Shown one piece after another: positions 8,205-16,795 of a stretch of DNA of 64,000 bases (its first letter is position 1; each line of letters opens with the position of its first letter). The notes below the pieces were generated by a model. That model searched no databases. It saw nothing but the letters and a program-made list of their open reading frames with translations, and was not told the DNA's origin. A program made the translations under genes and the position numbers. Source of the stretch: Streptomyces clavuligerus. Lineage in GTDB: Bacteria > Actinomycetota > Actinomycetes > Streptomycetales > Streptomycetaceae. The stretch is taken from the NCBI RefSeq assembly GCF_005519465.1, contig NZ_CP027858.1:1674001-1738000 (forward strand). Reading direction: 5' to 3'.

Positions 8205-9182
8205 TCAGCGGATGCCGAGCCGGGTGCTCACCCAGTGCGGGTCGGGCACCACGGTCAGCACCGCCGAGACCACCGTCACCACCGCGAGAAGGGCCAGTTC
8301 CACCCGGGCCGGGAGCTGGGCGTCGAGCCGTCCGCGCCGCATGCGGTGACGGGCGGTCAGGGCCAGCGCGCAGACGGCGGCGACCAGTGCCAGCTTGAGC
8401 AGCAGCAGCCGTCCGTACGCGGAGTCGAGGACCACGTCCGGGGGGAGTTTGCGCAGTGCGGAGGCGGTGCCGGTGAGGGCGAGCAGCACCAGGGGCCAGA
8501 GCGCGAACCGGGCGTACCGGCCGAGCACGTCCAGCGCGGCCCGGCGGTCGGCGCGGCGCAGCGCCATCACCCGCAGGGCGTACAGCAGTCCGCCGGTCCA
8601 GAGCGCCGACGCGGGGAGGTGGACGAAGGTGAGCGCCGCGCCGATCAGCGGGGTGTACTGCTCGGGGTGGGCGCGCTGCGCCTCCGCGCCGATCACCAGC
8701 AGCAGCGGCAGCGGCGCGAGGCCCGGGCGGCGCAGGCCGATACAGGCGGCTGCGGCGAGGAAACCGTTCGCCATCAGCAGCAGCAGCCGTCCGTCACGGG
8801 TGCCGTAGGCGGTGACGAGGTCGATGTCGCTGACCGACGCGAGGACCGCGATCTGTCCCGCGGCTCCGGCGGCTCCGGCGAGCGCCGCGTACAGGGACCA
8901 GTCCCGGGGGCGGGCTCCGGGGCCCGCGAGACGGCGGCCCGCCAGCTCGCCGAGGTGGACCGCGAGGGCGGTGAACACCACCGTCCGCAGCACCGTGGTG
9001 GTTCCGGCGGCGGGCACCCGCAGTTCGCCCGTGCCCCGGGCGGCGAACCGTCCGGCCAGCAGGGCGAGGACGAGCGCGCCGAGCACACCCGCGAGAACGA
9101 CGGCGGCGGTGCGGCGGGCGGCGCGCCGGGCGGCCCTGCGACGGGCGGCCCGGCCTGGGGCCAGGGCTCCGGGGCTGGTCAC
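8205..9182 (-). CDS. CopD-family copper-resistance-type integral membrane protein
   Basis: About 325 residues with eight or so hydrophobic helices. Helices near the middle and end carry the CopD pattern: TFVHLPASALWTGGLLYAL, and YGRLLLLKLALVAAV before the C-terminal helices. CopD-like proteins are linked to copper import or tolerance, but many actinomycete members are uncharacterised. The N-terminus is strongly basic (APGRAARRRAARRAARR). GTG 9182 follows an AGGTGA site; ATG 9212 in the same frame is the alternative. No CopC-type partner is adjacent. Confidence 0.75.
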   Translation of the reverse strand: MTSPGALAPGRAARRRAARRAARRTAAVVLAGVLGALVLALLAGRFAARGTGELRVPAAGTTTVLRTVVFTALAVHLGELAGRRLAGPGARPRDWSLYAALAGAAGAAGQIAVLASVSDIDLVTAYGTRDGRLLLLMANGFLAAAACIGLRRPGLAPLPLLLVIGAEAQRAHPEQYTPLIGAALTFVHLPASALWTGGLLYALRVMALRRADRRAALDVLGRYARFALWPLVLLALTGTASALRKLPPDVVLDSAYGRLLLLKLALVAAVCALALTARHRMRRGRLDAQLPARVELALLAVVTVVSAVLTVVPDPHWVSTRLGIR

Positions 9183-9374
9183 GTCATGATCGTCACCTGA
9201 GGTCACATACATGGCAACTCGGGCGTCCCTGTGCTCTCCGGCAGGCCGTCCGGTGGGCTTTCCGGGCCGGGCCCGGTGGCTTCGGACAGGGTCACGACGC
9301 GCCCCCGGGCCGGGCCCGGAGAGCAGCCGGGCCCGGCCCGGGGAGCCGGAGAAGTCAGGACCGCCGTCCCTCGG

Positions 9375-9587
9375 TCACTTCTCGATCGAGGCCCAGAACT
9401 CGTCGAAGGTCAGCCGGCCGTCGCCGTTGGCGTCCTTGTTCCTGATGATGGCCGCGGCCACCGTCTCCGTGACATGGAAGTCACCGAGCTGCGCCATCAC
9501 GCTCTTGTACTCAGCGGCTGTGATCTCGCCGTCGCCGTCGAGGTCGTACCGGTCGAACGCCTTGCGCGCCTCGTCCTTGGACACCAC
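9375..9587 (-). CDS. Small EF-hand calcium-binding protein
   Basis: A 70-residue protein with two canonical EF-hand loops: DLDGDGEITAAE at about 15-26 and DANGDGRLTFDE at about 52-63, each flanked by helices. It resembles the calmodulin-like CabC/CabD-type proteins of Streptomyces, which buffer calcium or take part in aerial development. The AGGAGGGG ribosome site precedes a GTG-GTG start. It appears monocistronic. Exact orthology is not claimed. Confidence 0.9.
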   Translation of the reverse strand: MVSKDEARKAFDRYDLDGDGEITAAEYKSVMAQLGDFHVTETVAAAIIRNKDANGDGRLTFDEFWASIEK

Positions 9588-9717
9588 TGCGGAACCCCTC
9601 CTTGGTGCGTGACCGCACTGTTGACGGAGGTCAGGTTATCCGTTTGTCCGGCTGCTCCCGCGCCAGGGGCGTTCGGGGCGGCTCGGGGAGTGCGACGGCG
9701 GCACGGAGAATGGGCCC

Positions 9718-10374
9718 ATGAGCGATGAACTGACGCGGATTCTCACGGCGGCGGCGCGCGGGGTGTTCCCGCCGCCGGACGGCGGGGTCACGGTGGTCGG
9801 CCCGCCGAGCGCCCGTGACGCCGGGGTCCTCGCCTTCACCGCCCACGCGGTGGTCTTCCTGGACGAGGACCCCGAGTGGATACGGGAGCGGCTGGCCGCG
9901 GTCCCGTCCGATCCGCTGGCCGCCCCGATGAACCCGGTCTTCCTGGCGGAGCTGCTCGCGCGCACGGGCCGGTCGATGAGCACCATCGATCTGTTGACGG
10001 TCGCCCCGGCGCTGCCGGGCGGGGCCGGCGGCGGGCCCGGGCTGCGGGAGATCGCGGACCCGGACCACCCCCGGGTGCGGCGGGCCCGGAACTACCGCGA
10101 CGGGGTGCGCGTATGGGCCGCCGACGGCGGACTGCTGATCCTCGGGCGGGGGCTCGCGGGCCGCTGGGAGTGCGCGATCGAGGTGGACGAGGCGGCCCGG
10201 GGCCGGGGGCTCGGCCGGGAACTGGCCCTGGCGGCCCGGCGGCTGGTGCCCGCCGGGGAGGTGTGGGCGCAGCAGTCGCCGGGGAACGCCCGCAGTGTGC
10301 GGACGTTCCAGGCGGCGGGGTTCCGGGCGGTCGGCTCGGAGGCGCTGTTCTCGCTGGTGCGGCCCTCCTCCTGA
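9718..10374 (+). CDS. GNAT-family N-acetyltransferase
   Basis: A 218-residue protein. The C-terminal third (about 150-215) has the acetyl-CoA site (VDEAARGRGLGRELA, a Q/RxxGxG/A-type loop) and the terminal QSPGNARSVRTFQAAGF strand-helix, typical of FR47-like GNAT domains. The N-terminal half is divergent and probably shapes the substrate site. It should transfer acetyl from acetyl-CoA to an amine of an unknown substrate. It is divergent from the EF-hand gene and convergent with the propeller lipoprotein. Confidence 0.85.
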   Translation: MSDELTRILTAAARGVFPPPDGGVTVVGPPSARDAGVLAFTAHAVVFLDEDPEWIRERLAAVPSDPLAAPMNPVFLAELLARTGRSMSTIDLLTVAPALPGGAGGGPGLREIADPDHPRVRRARNYRDGVRVWAADGGLLILGRGLAGRWECAIEVDEAARGRGLGRELALAARRLVPAGEVWAQQSPGNARSVRTFQAAGFRAVGSEALFSLVRPSS

Positions 10375-10460
10375 GCCGCCGTCCGGCCCGGCCGGGGCAG
10401 CGGGCCGTCGGTTGGTGGGGCAGCGGGCCGTCGATCGGCGGGGCGGCGGGGCGGCGGCCG

Positions 10461-11711
10461 TCAGCGGAAGATGCCCGTGTGCCCCAGGGAGTAGCGGCCC
10501 GGCTGCGGATAGACGGCGAGTCCGTGCGGGCCGCTGCCCACGGGAATCCGGGCGAGCTGCTTGCCCGAGCGGGTGTCGATCGCGTACACCTCGGCGTCGT
10601 ACCGCCCCGACAGCCACAGCGTCTTCCCGTCGGCCGAGACCCCGCCCATGTCGGGGCTGCCGCCGTCCGGGAGCCACCACTTCTTGCTGAGCTTGTCCTG
10701 CGCGAAGTCGAAGACGGAGATCGAGCCCTCGCCCCGGTTGGGGATGTACATCTCCCGTGAGTCGCGGCTGATGTAGAGGCCGTGCGCGCCCTCGCCGGTG
10801 GGCAGCAGCCGGGGGGTGGTGAACTTCGCCCCGTCGAGCACCCAGACCCCGTGGGCCATCATGTCCGCCACATAGAAGGTCCTGCCGTCCGGCGAGACCT
10901 TCACATCCTGCGGCATGGCCCCTTCGAACGGGAGTTTCTGCTGGCCGACGACCTCCATCCGCTCGGTGTCGACCTTCAGCAGCTCGCCGGAGAACTCGCA
11001 GGAGACGATGAAGTAGCGCCCGTCCGCGGAGAAGTCCGCGTGGTTGACGCCGAAACAGGTGACGGGGACGGTCTTCACCCGGTTCATGGTGTGCGGGTCG
11101 CGGAAGACGAGTTCGCGGTCGAGCGAGGCCATGACCACGGCGTGCTTGCCGTTGGGGGTGAAGTAGAGGTTGTACGGGTCGTGCACCTCGACCGGCTTGC
11201 CCGCCTCGGTGGTGGCGGGGTCGATCGGGGTGAGGGTGTGGCCCCGGTTGTTGTTGACCCACAGGGTCTTGAGGTCCCAGGACGGGACGACGTGCTGCGG
11301 CTGCACACCCACCTGGATCGTGTCGATGACCTCGTAGGTCTTGGGGTCGATGACGCTGACCGTGTTGTCGTTGGTGTTGGGGACGTAGACCCGGGAGGGG
11401 AATTTCCGTACCACCGGGGAGAGCTTGCCCGGCCGGTCGGCGGCGTAGATGTCCTGGGGGTCGAGGACGGGCGGCATGCCCGGCAGCCCGGCGGGCGGTG
11501 TGGGCCGGGCGGGCGGGGCGGCGGCCGTGGTCCGGGCCGCGGCGGCGCGTTCCGCGCGGTCCCGGGCCGCGGACTCGGGGCCCGTGTCGAGGCCGCAGCC
11601 GGAGAGCAGGGCGATCAGCGCCCCGGCGGCGAGCGTGCGGGTGCGCCGGGCGGTCCGGGCGGTCCGCGGCCCGGCGGGCCGGGGGATCGTGAGGGCAGTC
11701 GCGGTACGCAT
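10461..11711 (-). CDS. Lipoprotein with YVTN-type seven-bladed beta-propeller
   Basis: A 416-residue secreted lipoprotein: basic N-terminus, hydrophobic core and lipobox LLSGC (Cys about 39), a Pro/Ala-rich linker, then YVTN/surface-layer propeller repeats (YVPNTNDNTVSVIDP, LWVNNNRGHTLTPID, TFYVADMMAHGVWVLD, YIPNRGEGSISVFD, LWLSGRYDAEVYAID). It should sit on the outer face of the membrane and bind a ligand or metal; no catalytic residues are obvious. Its start (ATG) follows the stop of the upstream deacetylase by one base, so the two are co-transcribed and probably coupled. Confidence 0.85.
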   Translation of the reverse strand: MRTATALTIPRPAGPRTARTARRTRTLAAGALIALLSGCGLDTGPESAARDRAERAAAARTTAAAPPARPTPPAGLPGMPPVLDPQDIYAADRPGKLSPVVRKFPSRVYVPNTNDNTVSVIDPKTYEVIDTIQVGVQPQHVVPSWDLKTLWVNNNRGHTLTPIDPATTEAGKPVEVHDPYNLYFTPNGKHAVVMASLDRELVFRDPHTMNRVKTVPVTCFGVNHADFSADGRYFIVSCEFSGELLKVDTERMEVVGQQKLPFEGAMPQDVKVSPDGRTFYVADMMAHGVWVLDGAKFTTPRLLPTGEGAHGLYISRDSREMYIPNRGEGSISVFDFAQDKLSKKWWLPDGGSPDMGGVSADGKTLWLSGRYDAEVYAIDTRSGKQLARIPVGSGPHGLAVYPQPGRYSLGHTGIFR

Positions 11712-11712
11712 A

Positions 11713-12504
11713 TCAGCTCAGCAGCTCCGTGGTGGTCACCGCGCGCAGTCCGCGCCGGTGGAGGTCGTCGAGCAGGGCGGGCAGCGCGGCGACCGTGTCC
11801 GCGTAGCCGAAGTGCAGGCTCACCACCGATCCGCGGCGGATCTGCCCGGTGACGGTGCGGGTCACGGCCGTGGCCCCGGGCGAGGTGAAGTCGAGGGAGT
11901 CGAGGTCGTACGAGAGGGTGTGCGGATACCCGGCCCGCTGGGCGAGCCGGGTGAGCAGCGGGGTGGTGAAGCGGGTGCGGGAGGGGCGGAACCAGGTGCC
12001 CGCGGAGCCGGTGAGACGGCGCAGCCGCTGGGCGCAGGCGGTGATCTCGGCGGCGGCCTCGGCCTCGGGCAGTTCGGTGATCGTGCGGTGGTTCTGGGTG
12101 TGGTTGCCCAGGTCGTGGCCGCCGTCGAGGATGCGCCGGGCCAGCTCGGGGTGGTGGTCGAGCCAGCTCCCGACGGCGAGGACGGTGATCCTGGCGCCCG
12201 CCCGTTCGGCCTCGGCGAGCACGGCGCGGGCGGTGGCGGGGTCGCCGCCGCCGTGGAAGGTGAGGGCGACCCGGTCGCGGTCGCGGGGGCCGTGGACGAT
12301 CTCGGCCGGACGGCCGGGGAAGCGGCGGGCGGCGGGGGCGGGGCCGGTCGTCGCGCCGGGGCCCTGCGGTGTGGCACCGGTGCCCCGTGGCGTCGCGCCG
12401 GTTCCGGTGGGCGCGGGGCCGGGGCCGCCGCAGCCCAGTGCGAGGGCGGCGACGGCGGCTCCCGCTCCTGTGCGCAGGGCCCGGCGGCGGTCGATCGGGG
12501 TCAC
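11713..12504 (-). CDS. Polysaccharide-deacetylase-like lipoprotein with altered metal motif
   Basis: About 263 residues: RRR-containing signal with lipobox-like LALGC, a TG-rich linker, then a NodB-type carbohydrate esterase 4 fold. Motif 2 is kept (GNHTQNH, the metal-binding HxxxH). Motif 1, usually TFDDG, reads TFHGGGD, so the catalytic-base Asp and the metal Asp are both replaced; an Asp three residues on might substitute. Later motifs are WFRPS and LDSLDF. It may be a deacetylase with unusual metal ligation or a non-catalytic glycan binder. The start GTG 12504 is nine bases after AGGG; the longer frame upstream contains a TTA codon and looks non-coding. First gene of a two-gene operon with the propeller lipoprotein. 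Confidence 0.8.
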   Translation of the reverse strand: MTPIDRRRALRTGAGAAVAALALGCGGPGPAPTGTGATPRGTGATPQGPGATTGPAPAARRFPGRPAEIVHGPRDRDRVALTFHGGGDPATARAVLAEAERAGARITVLAVGSWLDHHPELARRILDGGHDLGNHTQNHRTITELPEAEAAAEITACAQRLRRLTGSAGTWFRPSRTRFTTPLLTRLAQRAGYPHTLSYDLDSLDFTSPGATAVTRTVTGQIRRGSVVSLHFGYADTVAALPALLDDLHRRGLRAVTTTELLS

Positions 12505-12624
12505 GGGCACCGACCCTAGGAGTAAAGAGCACAAAAAATGATGATTGCCCCGTTTGCCAGGTCGGTGGGTCGCGCCTGATCAGTAGCTACAGATCAAGGA
12601 AATCTTCATAGGAAGCGGATCCAA

Positions 12625-12693
12625 GCCCACAAAATATGAGGCGAGTGGGCCAAATCACCTGAGATTCACAATCGATCTATCGATTTTGCCCAC
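12625..12693. repeat. Nested inverted repeats in the AT-rich island
   Basis: GTGGGCCAAATC (12645-12656) pairs with GATTTTGCCCAC (12682-12693), 11 of 12 bases. Inside is a 16-bp palindrome AATCGAT-CT-ATCGATT (12670-12685). A further GCCCAC at 12625-12630 also pairs with the GTGGGC at 12645. The array could extrude a cruciform or bind a dimeric protein. Confidence 0.7.
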
Positions 12694-12821
12694 TTATAGC
12701 CGATTAGAGAATTTTGGACGTGAGGCCCCTGTCTGCCATAGTCGATTGCACGACCCCCCTTGACCCGGGCCAGGTCGTCCTCAGCGAGGCGGCGACACCC
12801 CCTTGTGCCGCGTCGCGCCAT

Positions 12822-12865
12822 GGAAGCCCCCGCCGCTCATACCCGACCGCGGCACGGGGGCTTCC
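12822..12865. terminator. Hairpin with 11-bp perfect arms
   Basis: GGAAGCCCCCG (12822-12832) and CGGGGGCTTCC (12855-12865) flank a 22-base loop. It could serve as a terminator on either strand, for instance for the ATPase gene transcribed toward it from 13566. No T-tract is present. Confidence 0.5.
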
Positions 12866-13059
12866 GTGCGTCCGGACAGGACACGGCACCTGCGCGGGGC
12901 GGGTGCGAGACGGGCGCGGCACCCGCGCGGGACGGGTGCGGCTCATACGCGGGAGGGGTGCGCCACGCCCCGGCGGGAGCGCGCGGCACGGGCGCAGGAC
13001 ACACGCAAGGCGGGTGCGGCACGACCCGAAGGGCCACGCGGCACGGACCGGCGGACCGG

Positions 13060-13566
13060 CTAGACGCGCATCTCGAACCAGGTGGTCTTGCCGCGCGGAA
13101 GCAGATCCACCCCCCAGCGGTCGGAGAGCTTGTCGACGAGGAAGAGCCCCCGGCCGCTCACATCCATCGGCTGCACCGGCAGCAGACAGGGCAGCCCGCG
13201 CGAGGGGTCACGGACCTCCACCCGGATCCAGCCACGGCGGCGCAGCATCCGCAGTCCGAAGACCCGTGCCCCGGTGTGCCGGACGGCGTTGCCCACCAGT
13301 TCCGAGACGAGCAGGACGGCGTACTCGGAGGTCTGCGCGGAGAGCGCCCAGTGGCGCAGCGCCACCCCGTGGGTGAGCCTGCGCGCCGTGGCCGCGGACT
13401 CGGGCCGGGACGGCAGTCGGACCTCTTGGTCGGCGGGGTTCCCGTACAACTCCAGCGCCTTCAGCGCCTGCTCGTCCTCCAGGGCGGCCATCCGCCGGGT
13501 CGCGACCGCGCCGCCGCGCTGCCGCGGTTGTTCCACACCTTCAAGCCCCGCCATGCCCCCCATCAT
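13060..13566 (-). CDS. Anti-sigma-factor-type ATP-binding protein (HATPase_c_2, SpoIIAB-like)
   Basis: About 168 residues with a GHKL ATPase fold over about 55-165: N-box ELVGNAVRHTG, G1-like VEVRDPSRGLP, and G2-like SGRGLFLVDKLSDRWG. Streptomyces has dozens of such stand-alone proteins; they act as serine kinases or anti-sigma factors in partner-switching systems. The N-terminal 50 residues are unrelated and probably flexible. Several ATG codons near the start (13566, 13563, 13554) leave the exact start uncertain. No anti-anti-sigma gene is adjacent. Confidence 0.85.
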   Translation of the reverse strand: MMGGMAGLEGVEQPRQRGGAVATRRMAALEDEQALKALELYGNPADQEVRLPSRPESAATARRLTHGVALRHWALSAQTSEYAVLLVSELVGNAVRHTGARVFGLRMLRRRGWIRVEVRDPSRGLPCLLPVQPMDVSGRGLFLVDKLSDRWGVDLLPRGKTTWFEMRV

Positions 13567-13891
13567 GACCAAAGCGAGCAGATCCCGTGGTCGTTCCGGA
13601 GCATTGACGAGGGCGGGCCACCCCCGGACGGGGGTGCCGTCCCGGGGCGGTCCGCCCTGTCATACGTACGTCTGTGCCCATGCTGAGCTGCGCTGACTTG
13701 GCGTCAATAGGAATCGGACACCTATACGGCCTCCGGATTTCTTAAGGTTCCCTTAAGGCGGAGATAAGTTTCACGACGGGTTGACACGGCCGCGCGCCAC
13801 GCCGGAACGCCGGAAACCAGCCTTCGGGACGGTTGCTCAGGGGGCGGGTCCCGGGGCCGCGCCCCGGATGCGGTGCCTCAGGAGCGGCGCC
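13567..13891. other. 325-bp intergenic region with a doubled CTTAAGG motif
   Basis: Contains no gene I can support. CTTAAGG (13741-13747) is followed by CCTTAAGG (13751-13758), a 10-base-spaced direct repeat of a palindromic core, in a locally AT-rich stretch. This is a possible protein-binding site. A lone TTGACA occurs near 13780 without a clear partner hexamer. Confidence 0.5.
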
Positions 13892-14665
13892 TCAGAGGAA
13901 CGTCGCCCTGCCGGGGCCGTCCTCGACGAAGCTGCGCATGCCGCGCTCGCGGTCCTCGGTCGCGAACAGGCCCGCGAACCAGTTCCGCTCGATGGTCAGC
14001 CCGGTGTCGATGTCGGTCTCCAGACCCGCGTCGACCGACTCCTTGGCGGCCCGCAGGGCGATCGCCGGGCCCTTCGCCAGCCGGGCGGCCCAGGCGTGTG
14101 CCGCCTCGTACACCTCCGCGGCGGGCACCACCCGGTCCACCAGACCGAGCGTCAGCGCCTCGTCGGCCGTGACCTGACGGCCGGTGAAGATCAGGTCCTT
14201 GGCCCGGGAGGGCCCGATCAGCCGGGCGAGCCGCTGGGTGCCGCCCGCGCCCGGGATCAGCCCGAGCAGGATCTCGGGCTGGCCCAGCTTGGCGGTGTCC
14301 GCCGCGATCCGGAAGTCGGCGGCCAGCGCCAGTTCGCAGCCGCCGCCGAGGGCGTAGCCGGTGACGGCGGCGACCACGGGCTTGGGGATGCGGGCGATCG
14401 CGGTGAACGCGTCCTGGAGCCCGCGCGAGCGCTGCACCATGGCCGCGTGGTCCATGGCCCGCATCTCCTTGATGTCCGCGCCGGCGGCGAACACCTTCTC
14501 CCCGCCGTAGAGGATGACCGCCCGGACGTCCTCGCGCCGGCCCGCCTCGGCCGCCAGCTCGAAGAGCCGGTCCTGCATGGCGATGTCCAGCGCGTTCATC
14601 GGCGGACGGTCCAGGCGGACGGTGGCGACGCCGTCCGCGACCTCGAAATGCACAGTAGTCGTCAT
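13892..14665 (-). CDS. Enoyl-CoA hydratase/isomerase family protein
   Basis: A 257-residue crotonase. Oxyanion-hole segments are clear (FAAGADIKEM near 60; GYALGGGCELALAAD near 105) and both catalytic glutamates are present (GGCEL and GQPEILLGLIPGAGG, near 114 and 134). It should hydrate trans-2-enoyl-CoA in fatty-acid or branched-chain catabolism in the cytoplasm. It is monocistronic. The region before the ATG has no good ribosome site on this strand, so the message may be leaderless. Confidence 0.93.
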   Translation of the reverse strand: MTTTVHFEVADGVATVRLDRPPMNALDIAMQDRLFELAAEAGRREDVRAVILYGGEKVFAAGADIKEMRAMDHAAMVQRSRGLQDAFTAIARIPKPVVAAVTGYALGGGCELALAADFRIAADTAKLGQPEILLGLIPGAGGTQRLARLIGPSRAKDLIFTGRQVTADEALTLGLVDRVVPAAEVYEAAHAWAARLAKGPAIALRAAKESVDAGLETDIDTGLTIERNWFAGLFATEDRERGMRSFVEDGPGRATFL

Positions 14666-14862
14666 GGAGGGAGGTTAACCGTCGCTAACGCCAGGGCAAG
14701 GGGGTGGCCGAGACCCAGGGCAAGGGGTGGTGGGACAGAGCACCGGACGCCGCCCCGGCGCACCGGCGCACGCCGCCGCCCGGCACGGAGCACGACACCC
14801 CGTGACACGTCGGAGTGAACGCGTGGGTCGGCGCGGTTCCCCGCCGCTACGCTGCGCGCGAG

Positions 14863-15099
14863 ATGACCGATTTCGCCGACGAGGCACGCACGCGCACCGC
14901 CCATCTGCTGCGCATGGCCGCCACCGACGACCCGCAGGTACGCGACCGGATCATCGCGTACGCGACCTCGACCCCCGACCCGCCGCCGATGGGCGGACAG
15001 GGCATCCAGACCAGCGGATGCCCGCGCTGCGCGGGGACGATGTGGCTCCAGCGGGACCTGTGGGTGTGCTCGGGGTGCGGGCACATACGGGACCGCTGA
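14863..15099 (+). CDS. Small zinc-ribbon protein
   Basis: A 78-residue protein: an N-terminal acidic helical part and a C-terminal rubredoxin-like zinc ribbon with CPRC (about 56-59) and CSGC (about 70-73). Unknown function; such ribbons usually bind nucleic acid or a partner protein. I start it at ATG 14863; a frame extending to 14815 is open but has no typical start context. Divergent from the enoyl-CoA hydratase. Confidence 0.7.
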   Translation: MTDFADEARTRTAHLLRMAATDDPQVRDRIIAYATSTPDPPPMGGQGIQTSGCPRCAGTMWLQRDLWVCSGCGHIRDR

Positions 15100-15252
15100 C
15101 CGGGCGCACGCCCGGTGCCCGGCCGTATGGTGCCCGGCGCCGACCCGGCCGTACGGGCATCCGCGGGACCGCCGATCGGACCACCACCGGGCGGACCACC
15201 GCGCCCGGCCGGATGTGCGCGCCCCGGCCCCGCCCGCGCCCGGCCGGCGGGG

Positions 15253-16479
15253 TCAGCGCAGCGCCGATCCGTCCTTCCACCGCTCCCAGGTCAGGTTCCA
15301 GCCACTCAGCCCGTTGTCCGGCTCCACCACCTGATCGGTCGAGTTGACCACTTCGACCACGTCCCCGATCAGGCTCCGGTCGTAGAACCACCCCGCGGGC
15401 GCGTCCCCGCTGCCGCCCTTCTCGTCCCGCAGCCCGATACAGCCGTGGCTGATGTTGTCCCGGCCGAAGATGTCCGGCGTGGCCCAGTAGTTGCCGTGCA
15501 GAAAGGTCCCCGACTCGGTCAGCCGGATCGCGTGCGGCACGTCCTTGATGTCGTACTCCCCGCGCCCGTCGGCCTTGGTGAAGCCGACGGTCCGGCCGTC
15601 CATCCGGGTCACGTCCTGCATATCGCTGATGACCATCTTGCCGTTGTACGTGGTCGACTTGGGCGCCCCCGCGGTGACGGGCAGCGTGGCCAGCAGCCCG
15701 CCGTCCCTGCGCACCTCCATCGTCTTGGCGGTGGCGTCCACGGTGGAGATCTGGGAACGCCCCACGGTGAACGAGACGGTCTTGTGCTGGATGCCGTACG
15801 CGCCCGGCGCCGCCTCGACGTCCCGCAGCCGCAGCCGCACGGTGACCTCGGTGCCGGGCTCCCAGAACCGCTGGGGGCGGAAGTCCAGCCGGTCGGCGCC
15901 GAACCAGTGGCCCGCGATCTCGACCGGCGGGTCCGAGGTCACCGTGATGCCGCGCTCCACGGCCGCCCGGTCGGTGATCTTCCGGTTGAAGTCGAAGGAG
16001 ACGATCATCCCGGTGCCGACGACCGCGCGGTTCTCCGGCTTGAAATAGCCGATGAAACGGTGGGCGGGGACCTCGGTGGTGAACGTGGTGTGCCGGGCCG
16101 AGCGGCGGCCGTGGCCGTCCAGGGCGACCACGTCCACGCTGTACTTGGCGGCCAGCGCCAGTCTGGTGCCCGCCTCGGGGGTCCAGCGCAGCCCGTCCTC
16201 GGAGATGTCACCGGGCACCGGGGCGGGTGACTCGTTCTCGATCCGGCTCACCCGTACCCGCTCCAGCCGTCCGCTGGGGAGCCGCACCTCCAGCGGGCCT
16301 TCGGGCGGGATGTTCTGCGCGCCGTGCTCGGGGAGGACCCGGATGGCGTCCTCGGGCGCCCGGTGCTTTCCGCTGATGTCAAGGGTGGAGCCCCCGCAGC
16401 CGGAGAGCCCGGCCAGCAGCCCCGCCACCGTCACGGCGGCGATCGCGCCCCGCCCCGCGCGTCTCAGTACATGTCTCAC
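15253..16479 (-). CDS. L,D-transpeptidase lipoprotein (YkuD domain with N-terminal Ig-like domains)
   Basis: 408 residues. Lipobox LSGC near residue 25, two Ig-like domains (about 60-235), and a YkuD catalytic domain (about 240-370) with the HGNYW histidine and the SHGC signature, whose Cys is near residue 343. It matches the Ldt-type enzymes that make 3-3 cross-links in peptidoglycan and tether proteins at the outer face of the membrane. GTG 16479 is the first start and follows GGAGGGG. The gene is divergent from the ABC exporter. Confidence 0.92.
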   Translation of the reverse strand: MRHVLRRAGRGAIAAVTVAGLLAGLSGCGGSTLDISGKHRAPEDAIRVLPEHGAQNIPPEGPLEVRLPSGRLERVRVSRIENESPAPVPGDISEDGLRWTPEAGTRLALAAKYSVDVVALDGHGRRSARHTTFTTEVPAHRFIGYFKPENRAVVGTGMIVSFDFNRKITDRAAVERGITVTSDPPVEIAGHWFGADRLDFRPQRFWEPGTEVTVRLRLRDVEAAPGAYGIQHKTVSFTVGRSQISTVDATAKTMEVRRDGGLLATLPVTAGAPKSTTYNGKMVISDMQDVTRMDGRTVGFTKADGRGEYDIKDVPHAIRLTESGTFLHGNYWATPDIFGRDNISHGCIGLRDEKGGSGDAPAGWFYDRSLIGDVVEVVNSTDQVVEPDNGLSGWNLTWERWKDGSALR

Positions 16480-16795
16480 GCCCCTCCAACGACCGTGGGC
16501 CTCGGCGGGAAACGTGGAAAAACACCGCACAGGGGTGGAACGGGGTGATGTCCGGTACCTCCGCTGACGCGGCGTCGACCCGGGGTGGACGCGAGGTGCG
16601 TACGAGATGGACCCGGACCCGGGTGACCCGGCGGCGCGGGCGCCCCGGGCGGGTGGCGCAGGCGGGCGCCCCGGGCGGGTGGCGCAGGCGGGCGCCCCGG
16701 ACCGGCGCCCGGGCGGGTGCCCTGGGCCGGTGCCCGGGCGGGTGTCCGCAAATTGGGATGAGCGGGCCCGCCCCCCGATCGTAGGCTCCCTCCTG
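16480..16795. other. Divergent intergenic region with 26-bp tandem repeats
   Basis: Separates the L,D-transpeptidase and ABC genes. A 26-bp GC-rich unit (GGGCGCCCCGGGCGGGTGGC plus flanks) is tandemly repeated about 2.5 times at 16636-16700, followed by degenerate copies to about 16745. The exporter start at 16796 has no obvious ribosome site, so its message could be leaderless. Confidence 0.7.

Larger units (their letters stand above)
12505..13059. other. 555-bp intergenic region with AT-rich island and inverted repeats
   Basis: No supportable gene. About 12530-12720 is strikingly AT-rich for this chromosome and holds nested inverted repeats (listed separately). It probably contains the promoter of the deacetylase operon. 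About 12880-13060 is a GC-rich run of degenerate direct repeats (variants of GGGTGCGGCAC) that gives long spurious frames on both strands. Confidence 0.7.

Noticed and set aside
12720..13060. Long open frames on both strands
   Set aside because: They follow degenerate GC-rich direct repeats, are arginine/proline-rich and have no recognisable domain or ribosome site.
12837..13060. Possible CRISPR array
   Set aside because: Repeats are degenerate, irregularly spaced and GC-rich, with no spacer structure and no cas genes nearby.
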